In this document: positions 8,380 through 16,160 of the stretch, in pieces
Layout of the letters: each line of letters starts with the position of its first letter
Position numbering within the stretch: position 1 is the stretch's first letter
From: Gammaproteobacteria bacterium
Lineage (GTDB): Bacteria > Pseudomonadota > Gammaproteobacteria > Steroidobacterales > GCA-2729495
DNA: 64,000 nucleotides
Assembly: GCA_023383705.1 (NCBI GenBank)
Contig: JAHDYM010000001.1
Span: forward strand, 1 to 64,000
Reading direction: 5' to 3'
Notes under the pieces: model-generated
Database searches by the model: none
The model's input: the letters and a program-made list of their open reading frames with translations, nothing else
What the model was told of the DNA's origin: nothing
Position numbers and translations under genes: made by a program

Positions 8380-9939
8380 ATGAGCAACAGACTCTCCCTG
8401 ACCACCACCGCTGAGAAAATCAGCCCGGCCCTGCAGGCGACGCTGTCTGCAAGCGGCATCGGCCTCTACTCTTTCGACCCGGACACGGGGGTCTTTGAAG
8501 TCGACGACACCTGCCGGAAGCTGTTTGACCTGGAGCCGGATACCAGCCTGTCACCGCAGGAGATGCTGTCGCGGATTCATCCGGACGACCTGCCGCGCTA
8601 CTGGTCGGCGGCAGCCGACAGCACGCGGACCGGCACTTTCAACTGCGACTATCGCGTGATCTATCGCGATGGCTCGGTGCACTTCATCAGCGGCCGCGGC
8701 AATGTGCATGACGCAGACGGACAGCAGAGCCGGCGAATCCTCGGTGCCTGCATCGACGTGACCACGCGACACGCGCTGGAGGCTGAACTCCAGGCCACGC
8801 AGGCACGCATGCAGCACCTGGCCGACGGGGTACCGGGGCTGTTTGCCTATCTGGATGGAAACTACGTCGTCCGCTTCATGAGCAGCGAGTATGACCGCTG
8901 GTATGGCTACTCGCGCAGCCGCCACCTCAACGCACCCATCACCGAAGTGATTGACCCCGAGAGCTGGAAAAAGCGCCAGCCGTTGTACGACCGCTGCCTG
9001 GCCGGGGAGGTAATCCGCTACGAAGAGGCCCGCACCATGGCCAGCGGCGAGCAACGCTTCTATGCCGTTACCTACCGGCCCGACCGGGACGCGACGGGCA
9101 AGGTGGTGGGCATCCTGTCGCTGGCGATGGATATCACGGAGCGTCGTGCCTTCCAGCGCGCGCTCGAAGGCAAGTCCGAGGAACTCGAGCGATCCAACCG
9201 CGATCTCGAGCAGTTTGCCTATGTCGCCTCACACGACCTCAAGGCACCGCTGCGCGCCATCGATATCCTGGTGGACTGGCTGCGGGAAGACCTGCACGAC
9301 TTCGAAGGCGGCGAAGTCCGGCAGAACCTCGATCTGCTCAGGCAGCGCACGACACGCCTGCACCGGCTGCTCGACGACCTGATGGCGTACTCGCGTGCAG
9401 GAAAAAAGCCCGGCGATGCCGTGGAGGTGGACACCCGGCTGCTGGCCGCCGACCTGTTCACGCTGCTCGCGCCACCGGCTTCCATGCGGATGGAGGCGAG
9501 CACCTCGCTGCCGGTACTCCGTGCCCACCAGGCCCCGCTGGAGCAGGTGCTGCGGAACCTCATCAACAACGCGATCAAGCACCATCCGACCAAAGACGGC
9601 CGGGTCCGGGTCTACGCGCAGGACATGGGCGAGGAACTGCTGTTTGCCGTCGAGGACGATGGCGCGGGCATTCCGCAGGAATATGCCGAAAAAGTGTTCC
9701 AGATGTTTCAGACATTGCAGCCGCGTGACGATATGGAAGGCAGCGGCATGGGACTCGCGATCGTGAAGCGCATCGTCGAGGGGCAGGGCGGGCGCATCTG
9801 GTTCCACGGTGGACCGGGTGGCTGCGGCACCGTGTTCAAGTTCACATGGAAAAAGCTACCCGGCGCACTGGCCGGCACATGCAGCGAGGAGCAGACGGAT
9901 GATCACCCCGGAAAAGACCGTACATATCTTGCTGGCTGA
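8380..9939 (+). CDS. PAS-domain sensor histidine kinase
   Basis: 519 residues with no membrane segment, so a cytosolic sensor. Two PAS-like regions (about 20-135 and 140-260; the second has the FxAYLDGNYVVRF opening) precede a HisKA dimerisation domain with the H-box ASHDLKAPLRAID (phospho-His near 285). The HATPase domain follows, with N-box LINNAIKHH, G1 VEDDGAGIP and G2 GSGMGLAIVKRIVE. The architecture resembles phytochrome-type and Bphy-associated kinases that use single-domain receivers, and such a receiver is encoded next, overlapping this gene's 3' end by 41 bp. The signal sensed by the PAS domains cannot be read from sequence. Confidence 0.92.
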   Translation: MSNRLSLTTTAEKISPALQATLSASGIGLYSFDPDTGVFEVDDTCRKLFDLEPDTSLSPQEMLSRIHPDDLPRYWSAAADSTRTGTFNCDYRVIYRDGSVHFISGRGNVHDADGQQSRRILGACIDVTTRHALEAELQATQARMQHLADGVPGLFAYLDGNYVVRFMSSEYDRWYGYSRSRHLNAPITEVIDPESWKKRQPLYDRCLAGEVIRYEEARTMASGEQRFYAVTYRPDRDATGKVVGILSLAMDITERRAFQRALEGKSEELERSNRDLEQFAYVASHDLKAPLRAIDILVDWLREDLHDFEGGEVRQNLDLLRQRTTRLHRLLDDLMAYSRAGKKPGDAVEVDTRLLAADLFTLLAPPASMRMEASTSLPVLRAHQAPLEQVLRNLINNAIKHHPTKDGRVRVYAQDMGEELLFAVEDDGAGIPQEYAEKVFQMFQTLQPRDDMEGSGMGLAIVKRIVEGQGGRIWFHGGPGGCGTVFKFTWKKLPGALAGTCSEEQTDDHPGKDRTYLAG

Positions 9940-10408
9940 GGACGACCAGATCGACCAGAAGGCCTTCCTGCGCGCCTTCGGCAAGCTGCGCATCGGCAAC
10001 CCGATCACCATCGCCAGGGATGGCCTGGAGGCCTGGGAGATCCTCAAGGGCAGCAATGGCAGACCGCGGCTGCCGCGGCCCAACCTGCTGATCCTCGACA
10101 TCAACATGCCGCGCATGAACGGCCTCGAACTGCTGGTACGCATCCGCGAGGATGCGGAACTGCACGACTCGATCGTGTTCATGCTCACCACCTCGAACGA
10201 CGAGGAGGACAAGATCGAGGCCTTCAACCTGAATGTCGCCGGCTACATGCTGAAATCGGACATCGGCCAGAGCTTCATCAAGGCCGTTGAACTGATCGAC
10301 AACTACTGGCGGGTGATGGAACTGCCGCACGACACGCACAGCCACATGGCGACGGGCGCATCCGCCCGCAGGGCCGTGGTCAACGCCGACAGCCGCGGGA
10401 TGCTCTGA
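9899..10408 (+). CDS. Single-domain response regulator (Rcp1/CheY-like)
   Basis: 169 residues. One receiver domain (about 8-145): acidic pair AEDDQID, phospho-Asp in LILDINMPRMNG, Thr in MLTTSNDEED, Lys in YMLKSD. The inserted segment between helix 2 and strand 3 is typical of Rcp1-type receivers that take phosphate from PAS/phytochrome kinases. A short variable tail follows and there is no output domain, so it must act by protein contact or as a phosphate shuttle. It starts inside the kinase gene (41-bp overlap), showing co-expression. It probably links the kinase to the GGDEF-EAL regulator (inference). Confidence 0.92.
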   Translation: MITPEKTVHILLAEDDQIDQKAFLRAFGKLRIGNPITIARDGLEAWEILKGSNGRPRLPRPNLLILDINMPRMNGLELLVRIREDAELHDSIVFMLTTSNDEEDKIEAFNLNVAGYMLKSDIGQSFIKAVELIDNYWRVMELPHDTHSHMATGASARRAVVNADSRGML

Positions 10409-10424
10409 CAGGAACCGGCCGGGG

Positions 10425-10814
10425 CTACGGGCAGGCGTCTTCGGCGTCGATGATGAGCGCGCTCATCTCCGAGGAAATCTCGTCACGACGCTTGTCGGAT
10501 GCGTTGCTCTTGTCGAGCTGCTCGTCGGCTTTCTTCACGGTGGCGCTGTCGTCCGAGTTGGAGGCGATCAGCAACAGCCCCAGCCTGAAGTCAGCCGGTT
10601 TCAGCTTGTCCTGCAGGTAATCCCAGACACACTGGCACTGCCGGGCATCGAGGCCGTCAACCTTGCAGATTTCCGCATCGAACACGGCACGCTGGGCGGT
10701 CTCGGCGCTCGTCTCCTGGGCAAGGACCGGCGCGGTGCCGAGCAATGCCAGGGCCAGGGCCCCGGCAAGAATACCGGCCTTGCTGGCGCGTGCCGACTGG
10801 AATTGGTTGTTCAT
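10425..10814 (-). CDS. Small secreted protein, unknown function
   Basis: 129 residues. An N-terminal signal peptide (about 1-32, cleavage after PVLAQ) is followed by a soluble domain with cysteines in EICKV, RQCQCVW and a terminal DACP, so one or two periplasmic disulfides are likely. The mature part is mostly helical with a run of Asp/Ser/Lys. I recognise no family. It converges on the receiver gene and lies just downstream of an HExxH protein on the same strand, which may be co-transcribed. Confidence 0.7.
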   Translation of the reverse strand: MNNQFQSARASKAGILAGALALALLGTAPVLAQETSAETAQRAVFDAEICKVDGLDARQCQCVWDYLQDKLKPADFRLGLLLIASNSDDSATVKKADEQLDKSNASDKRRDEISSEMSALIIDAEDACP

Positions 10815-10859
10815 GACTTCTCTCCCTGCCTGTTGCCGGCGATTTTCACCAAGGCCGAC

Positions 10860-11360
10860 TCAGGACGCAACCCGCAGCGGTGCAGCGCTGTCGGGCCCCA
10901 GCATGCCGTAGCGCTCCAGCCACAGGCGCGCATCCTCGGCGTCGCTTTCAAACCAGCGCTGCGCCGAGCCGAGCCGGAAGGTGTAGCCCCAGGCATCCAT
11001 GTCGGCGAACAGCTGCTGGCGGTTGAAACGGCCGGGATCGGCGAGCGCTGCGATGCGGTCGATGAGCAGCACCTGCAGGTAGCAGACGGCATCTTCCTCG
11101 GCATAGTCGCCGCCGGCATCGCGGTCCAGCACTTCGCGGCGGGCCGGATCCATGCACAGGTAGTGCGCTGCCTCGTGCAGGGCGGAATGCAGCGGGGTAT
11201 CCAGCCGCACGAAGAGCCGGTGCCGGATCAGGCCGGCCTCCGACTCGCCCCAGTAGCTGCCGGGGATCGCCTCCCCTGCTCCCACCAGCACAACCGTGAG
11301 TCCGGTGTCTGCGAACAACCCGGCCAGCAGATCGACGCCGATTTCCGCTACTGTCATCAT
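10860..11360 (-). CDS. HExxH-motif protein, putative zinc-binding protein
   Basis: 166 residues with a central HEAAH motif (about residues 62-66) in the context LHSALHEAAHYLC, the zinc-protease-like HExxH pattern seen in ImmA/IrrE and other small metalloproteases. The local sequence predicts that helix and an acidic follow-on (GGDYAEEDAVCYL). No signal peptide. The ATG at 11360 is used, with a GTG one codon upstream. Divergent from the CapK-like gene. Without structure I cannot say whether it is an active peptidase; the Ala-Ala inside the motif is allowed. Confidence 0.7.
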   Translation of the reverse strand: MMTVAEIGVDLLAGLFADTGLTVVLVGAGEAIPGSYWGESEAGLIRHRLFVRLDTPLHSALHEAAHYLCMDPARREVLDRDAGGDYAEEDAVCYLQVLLIDRIAALADPGRFNRQQLFADMDAWGYTFRLGSAQRWFESDAEDARLWLERYGMLGPDSAAPLRVAS

Positions 11361-11410
11361 CACTGCCGGAGCATCAGTTGGTGCCTTTCATGGTGAAGAC
11401 AGTCTAGACG

Positions 11411-12784
11411 ATGGCAAAGATCGATACAGCGCCGGGCTGGCCGTCGTTTCCGGCGGGCGACAAGACGAACCTGCGCGCGCTGCTGGCCGGGCTCAAGGTC
11501 TCGCAGTGGTGGCCGGAAGCGGAACTACGCGCGGCACAGCAGGCGCAGCTGACCTGGCTGGCAGAGTGGGCGGCGAACAAGGTTCCGTACTATCAGCGGG
11601 AGAAGTGGCCAGCCCGGGTAGCTGCTCGCCTGGCGCAGAATCCACAGCAGTTCTGGGACATCTGGCGGGAGATACCGACACTCAGCAAGCCGGCGCTGCG
11701 CACGCTCGGCCCCCGGCTCTACGCGCGGTCCATACCTTCCGCGCAAATGCCCATCGTCCCGATACGCACCTCCGGCTCGACCGGGATTGCGGTTGAACTG
11801 CGTACCACGGCGCTCACGCGCCGGCTCTGGGAGGCACTTACCCTCCGCGAACACCTGTGGTCACAGCGCGACTTCAGCAAGCGGCTGGGGGTCCTCCGGT
11901 CGCGCAAGGGATCGCGGGAGACCGACGGCAAGGTACAGCCCAACTGGGGAGCGCCGGTGGCGCCCCTGTTCCCCAGCGGCCCCTCATCAGCCATGCGCAT
12001 CAGCCGGCCCGTGGATGAGGTGGCTGCCTGGCTGAAGGACTTCGATCCGCATTACCTGCTGACCTATCCGACCATCGTCCCCTGGCTCATGGATCACATG
12101 GCCGCTGCCGGTGACCGCCCGCAGTCACTGCGGGAGATCCGCTTCATCTCCGAGCCGCTGGACAAGGACCTGGAAACGCGTCTGGCCCGGGAATGGCAGA
12201 TCCGCAGCACCGATATCTACTCGGCACGGGAAGTGGGGTACATCGCCTTTCGCTGTCTTGAGCACGGCGCACTGCACGTGCAGTCCGAATCGATGCTTGT
12301 CGAGATAATCAATGCGGAAGGACTACCCTGCGCACCGGGAGAATCCGGACGGGTAGTGCTGACGGCCCTGCACAATCTCGCTTCGCCGCTGTTGCGCTAT
12401 GACATAGGCGACTACGCAACCGCAGGTGAGCCCTGCCCTTGTGGCCGGGGACTGCCGGTCATCAGCCAGATCCTTGGACGCACCCGCAACGCCGCGCTGT
12501 CACCGGATGGACGACGGTACTGGCCGAGCAGTCTGAACAAGATCGCCAGTTCGTCACCGATCAAACAGGCGCAGTATGTGCAAACCGCCATCGACACCAT
12601 CGAGATACGCGCAGTCCTGTCGCGGCCCCTCCGGGAACAGGAACAGCTCGATATCGTACAGGCCACCATCAAGACGCTTGGCCATCCATACAAGGTCATG
12701 GTGGTGCCGGTAAGTGAAATCAGCCGTGGCGCGGGCGGAAAATTCGAGGAGTTCCTCTCGCTGCTGCCGGAACTGCAGAACTGA
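11411..12784 (+). CDS. CapK/phenylacetate-CoA ligase-type adenylate-forming enzyme
   Basis: 457 residues. Member of the ANL superfamily closest to PaaK/CapK proteins. The P-loop RTSGSTG (about 118-124) is followed by LLTYPTIVPWL, YSAREVGYIAF, PLLRYDIGDYA and a CPCGRGLP cluster near residue 340, as in PaaK relatives. It should activate an acid with ATP and possibly transfer it to CoA or another acceptor. CapK members often serve polysaccharide or lipid modification, but no capsule, exosortase or aromatic degradation gene is nearby, so the substrate is unknown. It is a single gene ending just before tRNA-Gly on the opposite strand. Confidence 0.85.
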   Translation: MAKIDTAPGWPSFPAGDKTNLRALLAGLKVSQWWPEAELRAAQQAQLTWLAEWAANKVPYYQREKWPARVAARLAQNPQQFWDIWREIPTLSKPALRTLGPRLYARSIPSAQMPIVPIRTSGSTGIAVELRTTALTRRLWEALTLREHLWSQRDFSKRLGVLRSRKGSRETDGKVQPNWGAPVAPLFPSGPSSAMRISRPVDEVAAWLKDFDPHYLLTYPTIVPWLMDHMAAAGDRPQSLREIRFISEPLDKDLETRLAREWQIRSTDIYSAREVGYIAFRCLEHGALHVQSESMLVEIINAEGLPCAPGESGRVVLTALHNLASPLLRYDIGDYATAGEPCPCGRGLPVISQILGRTRNAALSPDGRRYWPSSLNKIASSSPIKQAQYVQTAIDTIEIRAVLSRPLREQEQLDIVQATIKTLGHPYKVMVVPVSEISRGAGGKFEEFLSLLPELQN

Positions 12785-12793
12785 GCGGAAAGA

Positions 12794-12867
12794 TGGAGCG
12801 GGTGATGGGAATCGAACCCACGTTAGCAGCTTGGGAAGCTGCAGTTCTACCATTGAACTACACCCGC
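12794..12867 (-). tRNA. tRNA-Gly (CCC)
   Basis: 74 nt on the minus strand with encoded CCA. Acceptor stem GCGGGTG pairs with CACCCGC. The anticodon arm GCAGC-TTCCCAA-GCTGC gives anticodon CCC, reading GGG codons. The T-arm has GGTTCGATTCC. It matches the glyU type of gammaproteobacteria. A rare-codon glycine tRNA in a GC-rich genome is expected. Confidence 0.95.
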
Positions 12868-13015
12868 CGACCCATAGCGCCAGTTTACCTGCGGCACTCA
12901 CCGAACCCAACAAAGCCGCATGGCCGAGGAATGGATCCCGGCAAAAATTCACATGGCACGCTGCCGGATCGCACTATAGTGTCGCCCCTACTTACTCCGG
13001 ACAGCATTGATTTTT

Positions 13016-13930
13016 ATGAATAATGTCAACAGAACGACAACAGTCCTGATCGTCGGTGCGACCGGCTACATCGGCCAGGCAGTCGTCGCCGAAGCAGTAC
13101 GGCAGGGTTACAACGTCATCGCCGTGGCCAGGTCAAAAAAGGGCGACAGCCAGTTTGCCGGTGCAGAGCTGGTGCTGGCCGATGTCAGCGACCCGGCCTC
13201 CATGGCGAAAGTCTTCGACCGGAAGATCGATGTCGTCATTTCCTGCCTGGCATGCCGTTCGGGGCTGCCGAAGGACTTCGACGATATCGATTACAAGGCC
13301 ACGCTGAATGTCCTCAACGCCGCCCTGGCGGCTGGCACGAAGAAATTCATTCTCCTGTCGGCAATCTGCGTGCGGAAGCCGGAACTGCCGCTGCAGCTTG
13401 CCAAGCTGAAGATGGAGGACGAACTGATGCGCTCGGGCATCGACTACACCATCGTCCGGCCCACCGCCTATTTCTGGGTGTTCGACGCGCAGACCCGGCG
13501 GATCGCCGCGGGCAAGCCGGGCTTCGTGGTCGGCAGCGGGGACCAGGCGCGCCACAACCCCATCGCCAGGGAAGACCTGGCCGAATTCATGGTGAGCGGC
13601 ATCGGCAACAGCGAGCACAGGAACCGCATCTTCATCCTCGGTGGCCCCGAAGTGCCGGAAAACATCCTCAGCCACCGGGAATCGCTGGAGATGATCTTCG
13701 ATGTCGTCGGCAAGGAACCGCGGATCATCAGCATCCCCGACTGGGCGTACACGGCATTGGTCCGCATCACCTGGTTCATCGGACTTTTCACGCGTCGTGT
13801 CGCGGTCTTTTCGGCATGGTTGAACGTGGTCCATTACTACCTGGTGAACGACATGCGCGCCCCGGGCTATGGCACGATCACGCTCAGGCAGTACCTGACG
13901 GAAACCTACGGGAAGAAGCCGGCCGCATAG
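13016..13930 (+). CDS. NAD(P)-binding protein similar to divinyl chlorophyllide 8-vinyl-reductase (BciA)
   Basis: 304 residues. Atypical short-chain dehydrogenase of the NmrA type with the dinucleotide-binding loop GATGYIGQ near residue 16. It shares the BciA landmarks: VVISCLACRSGLPKD, the IDYKATLNVLNAA helix, FILLSAICVRKP, the YTIVRPTAYF segment and a GTITLRQYL-like ending. BciA reduces the C8 vinyl group of chlorophyll precursors. No other pigment gene lies in the window, so the true substrate may differ and the enzyme may be a paralogue in a non-phototroph. The ATG at 13016 is preferred over the TTG at 13007. Confidence 0.75.
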   Translation: MNNVNRTTTVLIVGATGYIGQAVVAEAVRQGYNVIAVARSKKGDSQFAGAELVLADVSDPASMAKVFDRKIDVVISCLACRSGLPKDFDDIDYKATLNVLNAALAAGTKKFILLSAICVRKPELPLQLAKLKMEDELMRSGIDYTIVRPTAYFWVFDAQTRRIAAGKPGFVVGSGDQARHNPIAREDLAEFMVSGIGNSEHRNRIFILGGPEVPENILSHRESLEMIFDVVGKEPRIISIPDWAYTALVRITWFIGLFTRRVAVFSAWLNVVHYYLVNDMRAPGYGTITLRQYLTETYGKKPAA

Positions 13931-13953
13931 CCGGTTTTTCCGGCCCGGCAAGC

Positions 13954-14664
13954 ATGGACAGCAACGAGTCGCCTGCAGATGCAGGTTCCAGGCAGCGGGA
14001 AATCCGCAGTTACGTGTTGCGCGCCGGACGGCTGACGCGCGCCCAGGAACGCGCGCTCGGCGAACTCTGGCCGCGCTTTGGCATTCCTGCGGCGACGCCC
14101 GGCAAGGCGATGCCGGACCTCGATGCCCTGTTCGGCCGCAAGGCACCACGCATCCTCGAGATCGGCATCGGCAATGGTGCTGCGCTGCTCAGCATGGCGG
14201 CAGCTGACCCGGACCGCGACTGGCTGGGTGCCGAGGTGCATGCCCCGGGCATTGGTCACTGCCTGCTGGAGATCGAGCGGCTCGGCCTCGGCAACGTCCG
14301 CCTGTTCATGGAGGATGCCGTCGGCGTGCTGCGCGAGCGCCTGCAGGACCGCAGCCTCGCCGGGCTGCATCTGTTCTTTCCCGACCCCTGGCACAAGAAG
14401 CGGCACCACAAGCGGCGCCTGGTGCAGCCGCCCTTCGTGGAACTGATGGCCCGCAAGCTGGCTGCAGATGGCTACTTCCACGTGGCAACCGACTGGCCGC
14501 CCTACGCCGAACACATCGCGGCAGTGCTGGAGGCCAGCGGCCATTTTGGTACGGGCATCGACCCGGCCAGCGGCAGCGGACGGCCGCTCACCCGCTTCGA
14601 GGCGCGCGGCCAACGCCTTGGCCACCCGATCTGGGAGCGCATCTACCCGCGCCGGACGGCCTGA
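13954..14664 (+). CDS. trmB: tRNA (guanine-N7)-methyltransferase TrmB
   Basis: 236 residues. Methylates G46 in the variable loop of tRNAs using S-adenosylmethionine. The SAM site ILEIGIGNGAALLSMA (about 67-82), the acidic GAEVHAPG loop, and the family hallmark FFPDPWHKKRHHKRR (about 147-161) are present, as are the terminal TRFEARGxRLGHPIW segment and the ATDWPPYA motif. It follows the BciA-like gene by 23 nt and may share its transcript. The ATG at 13954 precedes the conserved IRSYVLRAGR N-terminus. Confidence 0.96.
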   Translation: MDSNESPADAGSRQREIRSYVLRAGRLTRAQERALGELWPRFGIPAATPGKAMPDLDALFGRKAPRILEIGIGNGAALLSMAAADPDRDWLGAEVHAPGIGHCLLEIERLGLGNVRLFMEDAVGVLRERLQDRSLAGLHLFFPDPWHKKRHHKRRLVQPPFVELMARKLAADGYFHVATDWPPYAEHIAAVLEASGHFGTGIDPASGSGRPLTRFEARGQRLGHPIWERIYPRRTA

Positions 14665-14750
14665 ACGCGGGTGTACCCAAGACGGCGCAATTGCGCTATA
14701 TAAACCCGGGGTGGGGTCATTTTGTCAGCCAACCAACGGATACCAGAACG

Positions 14751-15050
14751 ATGATCACCGGTATCGGATTCCCGAATGCAGGCGACTGGTTCAGGCGCAT
14801 CGACGGCAGCACCTTTGAGGTGGTTGCCGTCGATGAGGGTGATGGCACCATCGAGCTCCAGCATTTCGACGGCACGCTGGAGGAAATGGATCTCGATGCC
14901 TGGCTGGAGCTCGCCGCCGAAGCAATAGATCCACCTGAAGACTGGTCAGGCTCGATGGATATCGATGAGGCCGACCTGCCGCCCGGCGAAGAGCCGCGTC
15001 GCGAGTTCAGCGATCCGCTGGATTTCGTCGACGACTACGACGGCAATTAG
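14751..15050 (+). CDS. Small acidic conserved protein (DUF6763-like)
   Basis: 99 residues, strongly acidic. The N-terminus GDWFRRIDGSTFEVVAVDEGDGTIELQ reads as a small beta-barrel, followed by a WLELAAEAIDPPEDWSG segment and an Asp/Glu-rich tail. This resembles a small gammaproteobacterial family of unknown role that I believe is DUF6763; I am not sure of the number. The ATG at 14751 fits better than the upstream in-frame GTG. A 12-bp palindrome (GCGCAATTGCGC, 14685-14696) and a TATATAA stretch lie 50-70 nt upstream and may belong to its promoter. Converges with a lipoprotein gene, overlapping its end by 4 bp. Confidence 0.75.
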   Translation: MITGIGFPNAGDWFRRIDGSTFEVVAVDEGDGTIELQHFDGTLEEMDLDAWLELAAEAIDPPEDWSGSMDIDEADLPPGEEPRREFSDPLDFVDDYDGN

Positions 15051-15778
15051 CGCGGCCCTGCAGGCGGCGTATACACGCCACCGATCTTCAGGCCAGCCGC
15101 CGCACGTCCGGCCAGCAAGTCGCGCAGGTAGCCGGGCGCGATCAGGTGACAGTAGTGCACGCCGCGCACGCGCGCATCCATGCCCGCGAAGCGCGGATCC
15201 AGCCAGTCCACGCGAAAGCCCTTGCTGTGAATCGTCAGCGTTCCGGCATCGTCTTCGGTCGTCAGCAAGAACGGAGCCAGCCAGTCCCGCCCGGTTGCGG
15301 CCGGCAGCTTTTCATTGAATACATTCTCGCCGGGGTCGAGCACCACTTGCCGGGCAGCAGCAGCCGGCAAGGCAGCGCGCACCTGGCGCAGCGTTTCCCG
15401 GTTCATGTCCTGGCAAAGACCATCGGGTCCGGCGGTACCGGGACCGAAGGCTGCATTCAGGTGGTCGGCACTCTTCAGCTTGCAGGAGATCGCCAGCGGC
15501 CGGCCCGGATCATCCGGCGCTGGCCATGCATAGACATGCAGGGTCAGCGGATCGATGCTGGTCTTGGATTGCACGAAGCCGTCGAAATCCGGATGCACCA
15601 CGAACTCGCCGGACTTGTCGGTGCGGCTGATCAGGTGTTGCGCCTCGGCGCAGAACTCCGCCGGACCCGCCGCGAGGAGATTCGTGCCGGCATCCTTCGC
15701 GGGCGTATCGCCCAGCGTGCAGCCGGCGAGATGCACCACCGCTGCGGTGGCGAGCATGGAAGTCAGCAATCGGTTCAT
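15047..15778 (-). CDS. Putative lipoprotein, unknown function
   Basis: 243 residues with a lipoprotein signal peptide whose lipobox LAGC lies near residue 20, so it is probably anchored in the outer membrane facing the periplasm. The mature protein has a segment rich in beta strands with conserved-looking cysteines (EFCAEAQ, ISCKLKS, LCQDMN, HYCHL). I recognise no family. It is the last gene of a minus-strand run xthA-ampG-Rieske-lipoprotein, 18 nt behind the Rieske gene. The ATG at 15778 is used; a GTG lies one codon upstream. Confidence 0.75.
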   Translation of the reverse strand: MNRLLTSMLATAAVVHLAGCTLGDTPAKDAGTNLLAAGPAEFCAEAQHLISRTDKSGEFVVHPDFDGFVQSKTSIDPLTLHVYAWPAPDDPGRPLAISCKLKSADHLNAAFGPGTAGPDGLCQDMNRETLRQVRAALPAAAARQVVLDPGENVFNEKLPAATGRDWLAPFLLTTEDDAGTLTIHSKGFRVDWLDPRFAGMDARVRGVHYCHLIAPGYLRDLLAGRAAAGLKIGGVYTPPAGPR

Positions 15779-15796
15779 CACGGCTTCTCCATACGA

Positions 15797-16153
15797 TCAG
15801 GCTGAAACGGGCGCGCGCACCAGCACATCGCCATCGTCCACCCAGCACTCGAGGCTGCCGAGGGAATGTCCGGCACAGGGGCCATGTATGCACAGGCCGG
15901 TCTCCGGCTCGAACAGGGCGCCGTGCGAGGAACAGCGCAGCAGCCGCAGCCTGGGCACCAGGAAATCGTCGTCATCGATGTTCAGCGGATGACGCTTGTG
16001 CGGGCAGACATTGGTATAGGCGCGCAGCTGGCCACGCACCTGCACGACGAAGCCGCTATACGGCCAGTCGCCCTTGCCGGAAAGGAATTCACGGGCACCC
16101 GGATCGCCCAGCTCGGCGAGACTGCAGACCCGTACCACCTGATACCCGCTCAT
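15797..16153 (-). CDS. Rieske [2Fe-2S] ferredoxin-like protein
   Basis: 118 residues forming a single Rieske domain. The cluster ligands are visible as C50-x-H52 (NVCPHKRH) and C74-x2-H77 (RCSSHGALF), with the family features PYSGFVVQVRGQL before and GLCIHGPCAGHSL after. No signal peptide or membrane anchor, so it is a cytosolic electron carrier of the NirD/BphF-like type, although no oxygenase or reductase partner is adjacent. It starts 7 nt behind the AmpG-like gene and is followed by the lipoprotein gene, so it belongs to the xthA operon. The partner is unknown. Confidence 0.9.
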   Translation of the reverse strand: MSGYQVVRVCSLAELGDPGAREFLSGKGDWPYSGFVVQVRGQLRAYTNVCPHKRHPLNIDDDDFLVPRLRLLRCSSHGALFEPETGLCIHGPCAGHSLGSLECWVDDGDVLVRAPVSA

Positions 16154-16160
16154 GACACCC

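Noticed and set aside
14685-14696. GCGCAATTGCGC palindrome as an operator
   Set aside because: Only 12 bp and a sequence of this kind occurs by chance in a high-GC genome; listed under the small acidic protein but not as a feature.
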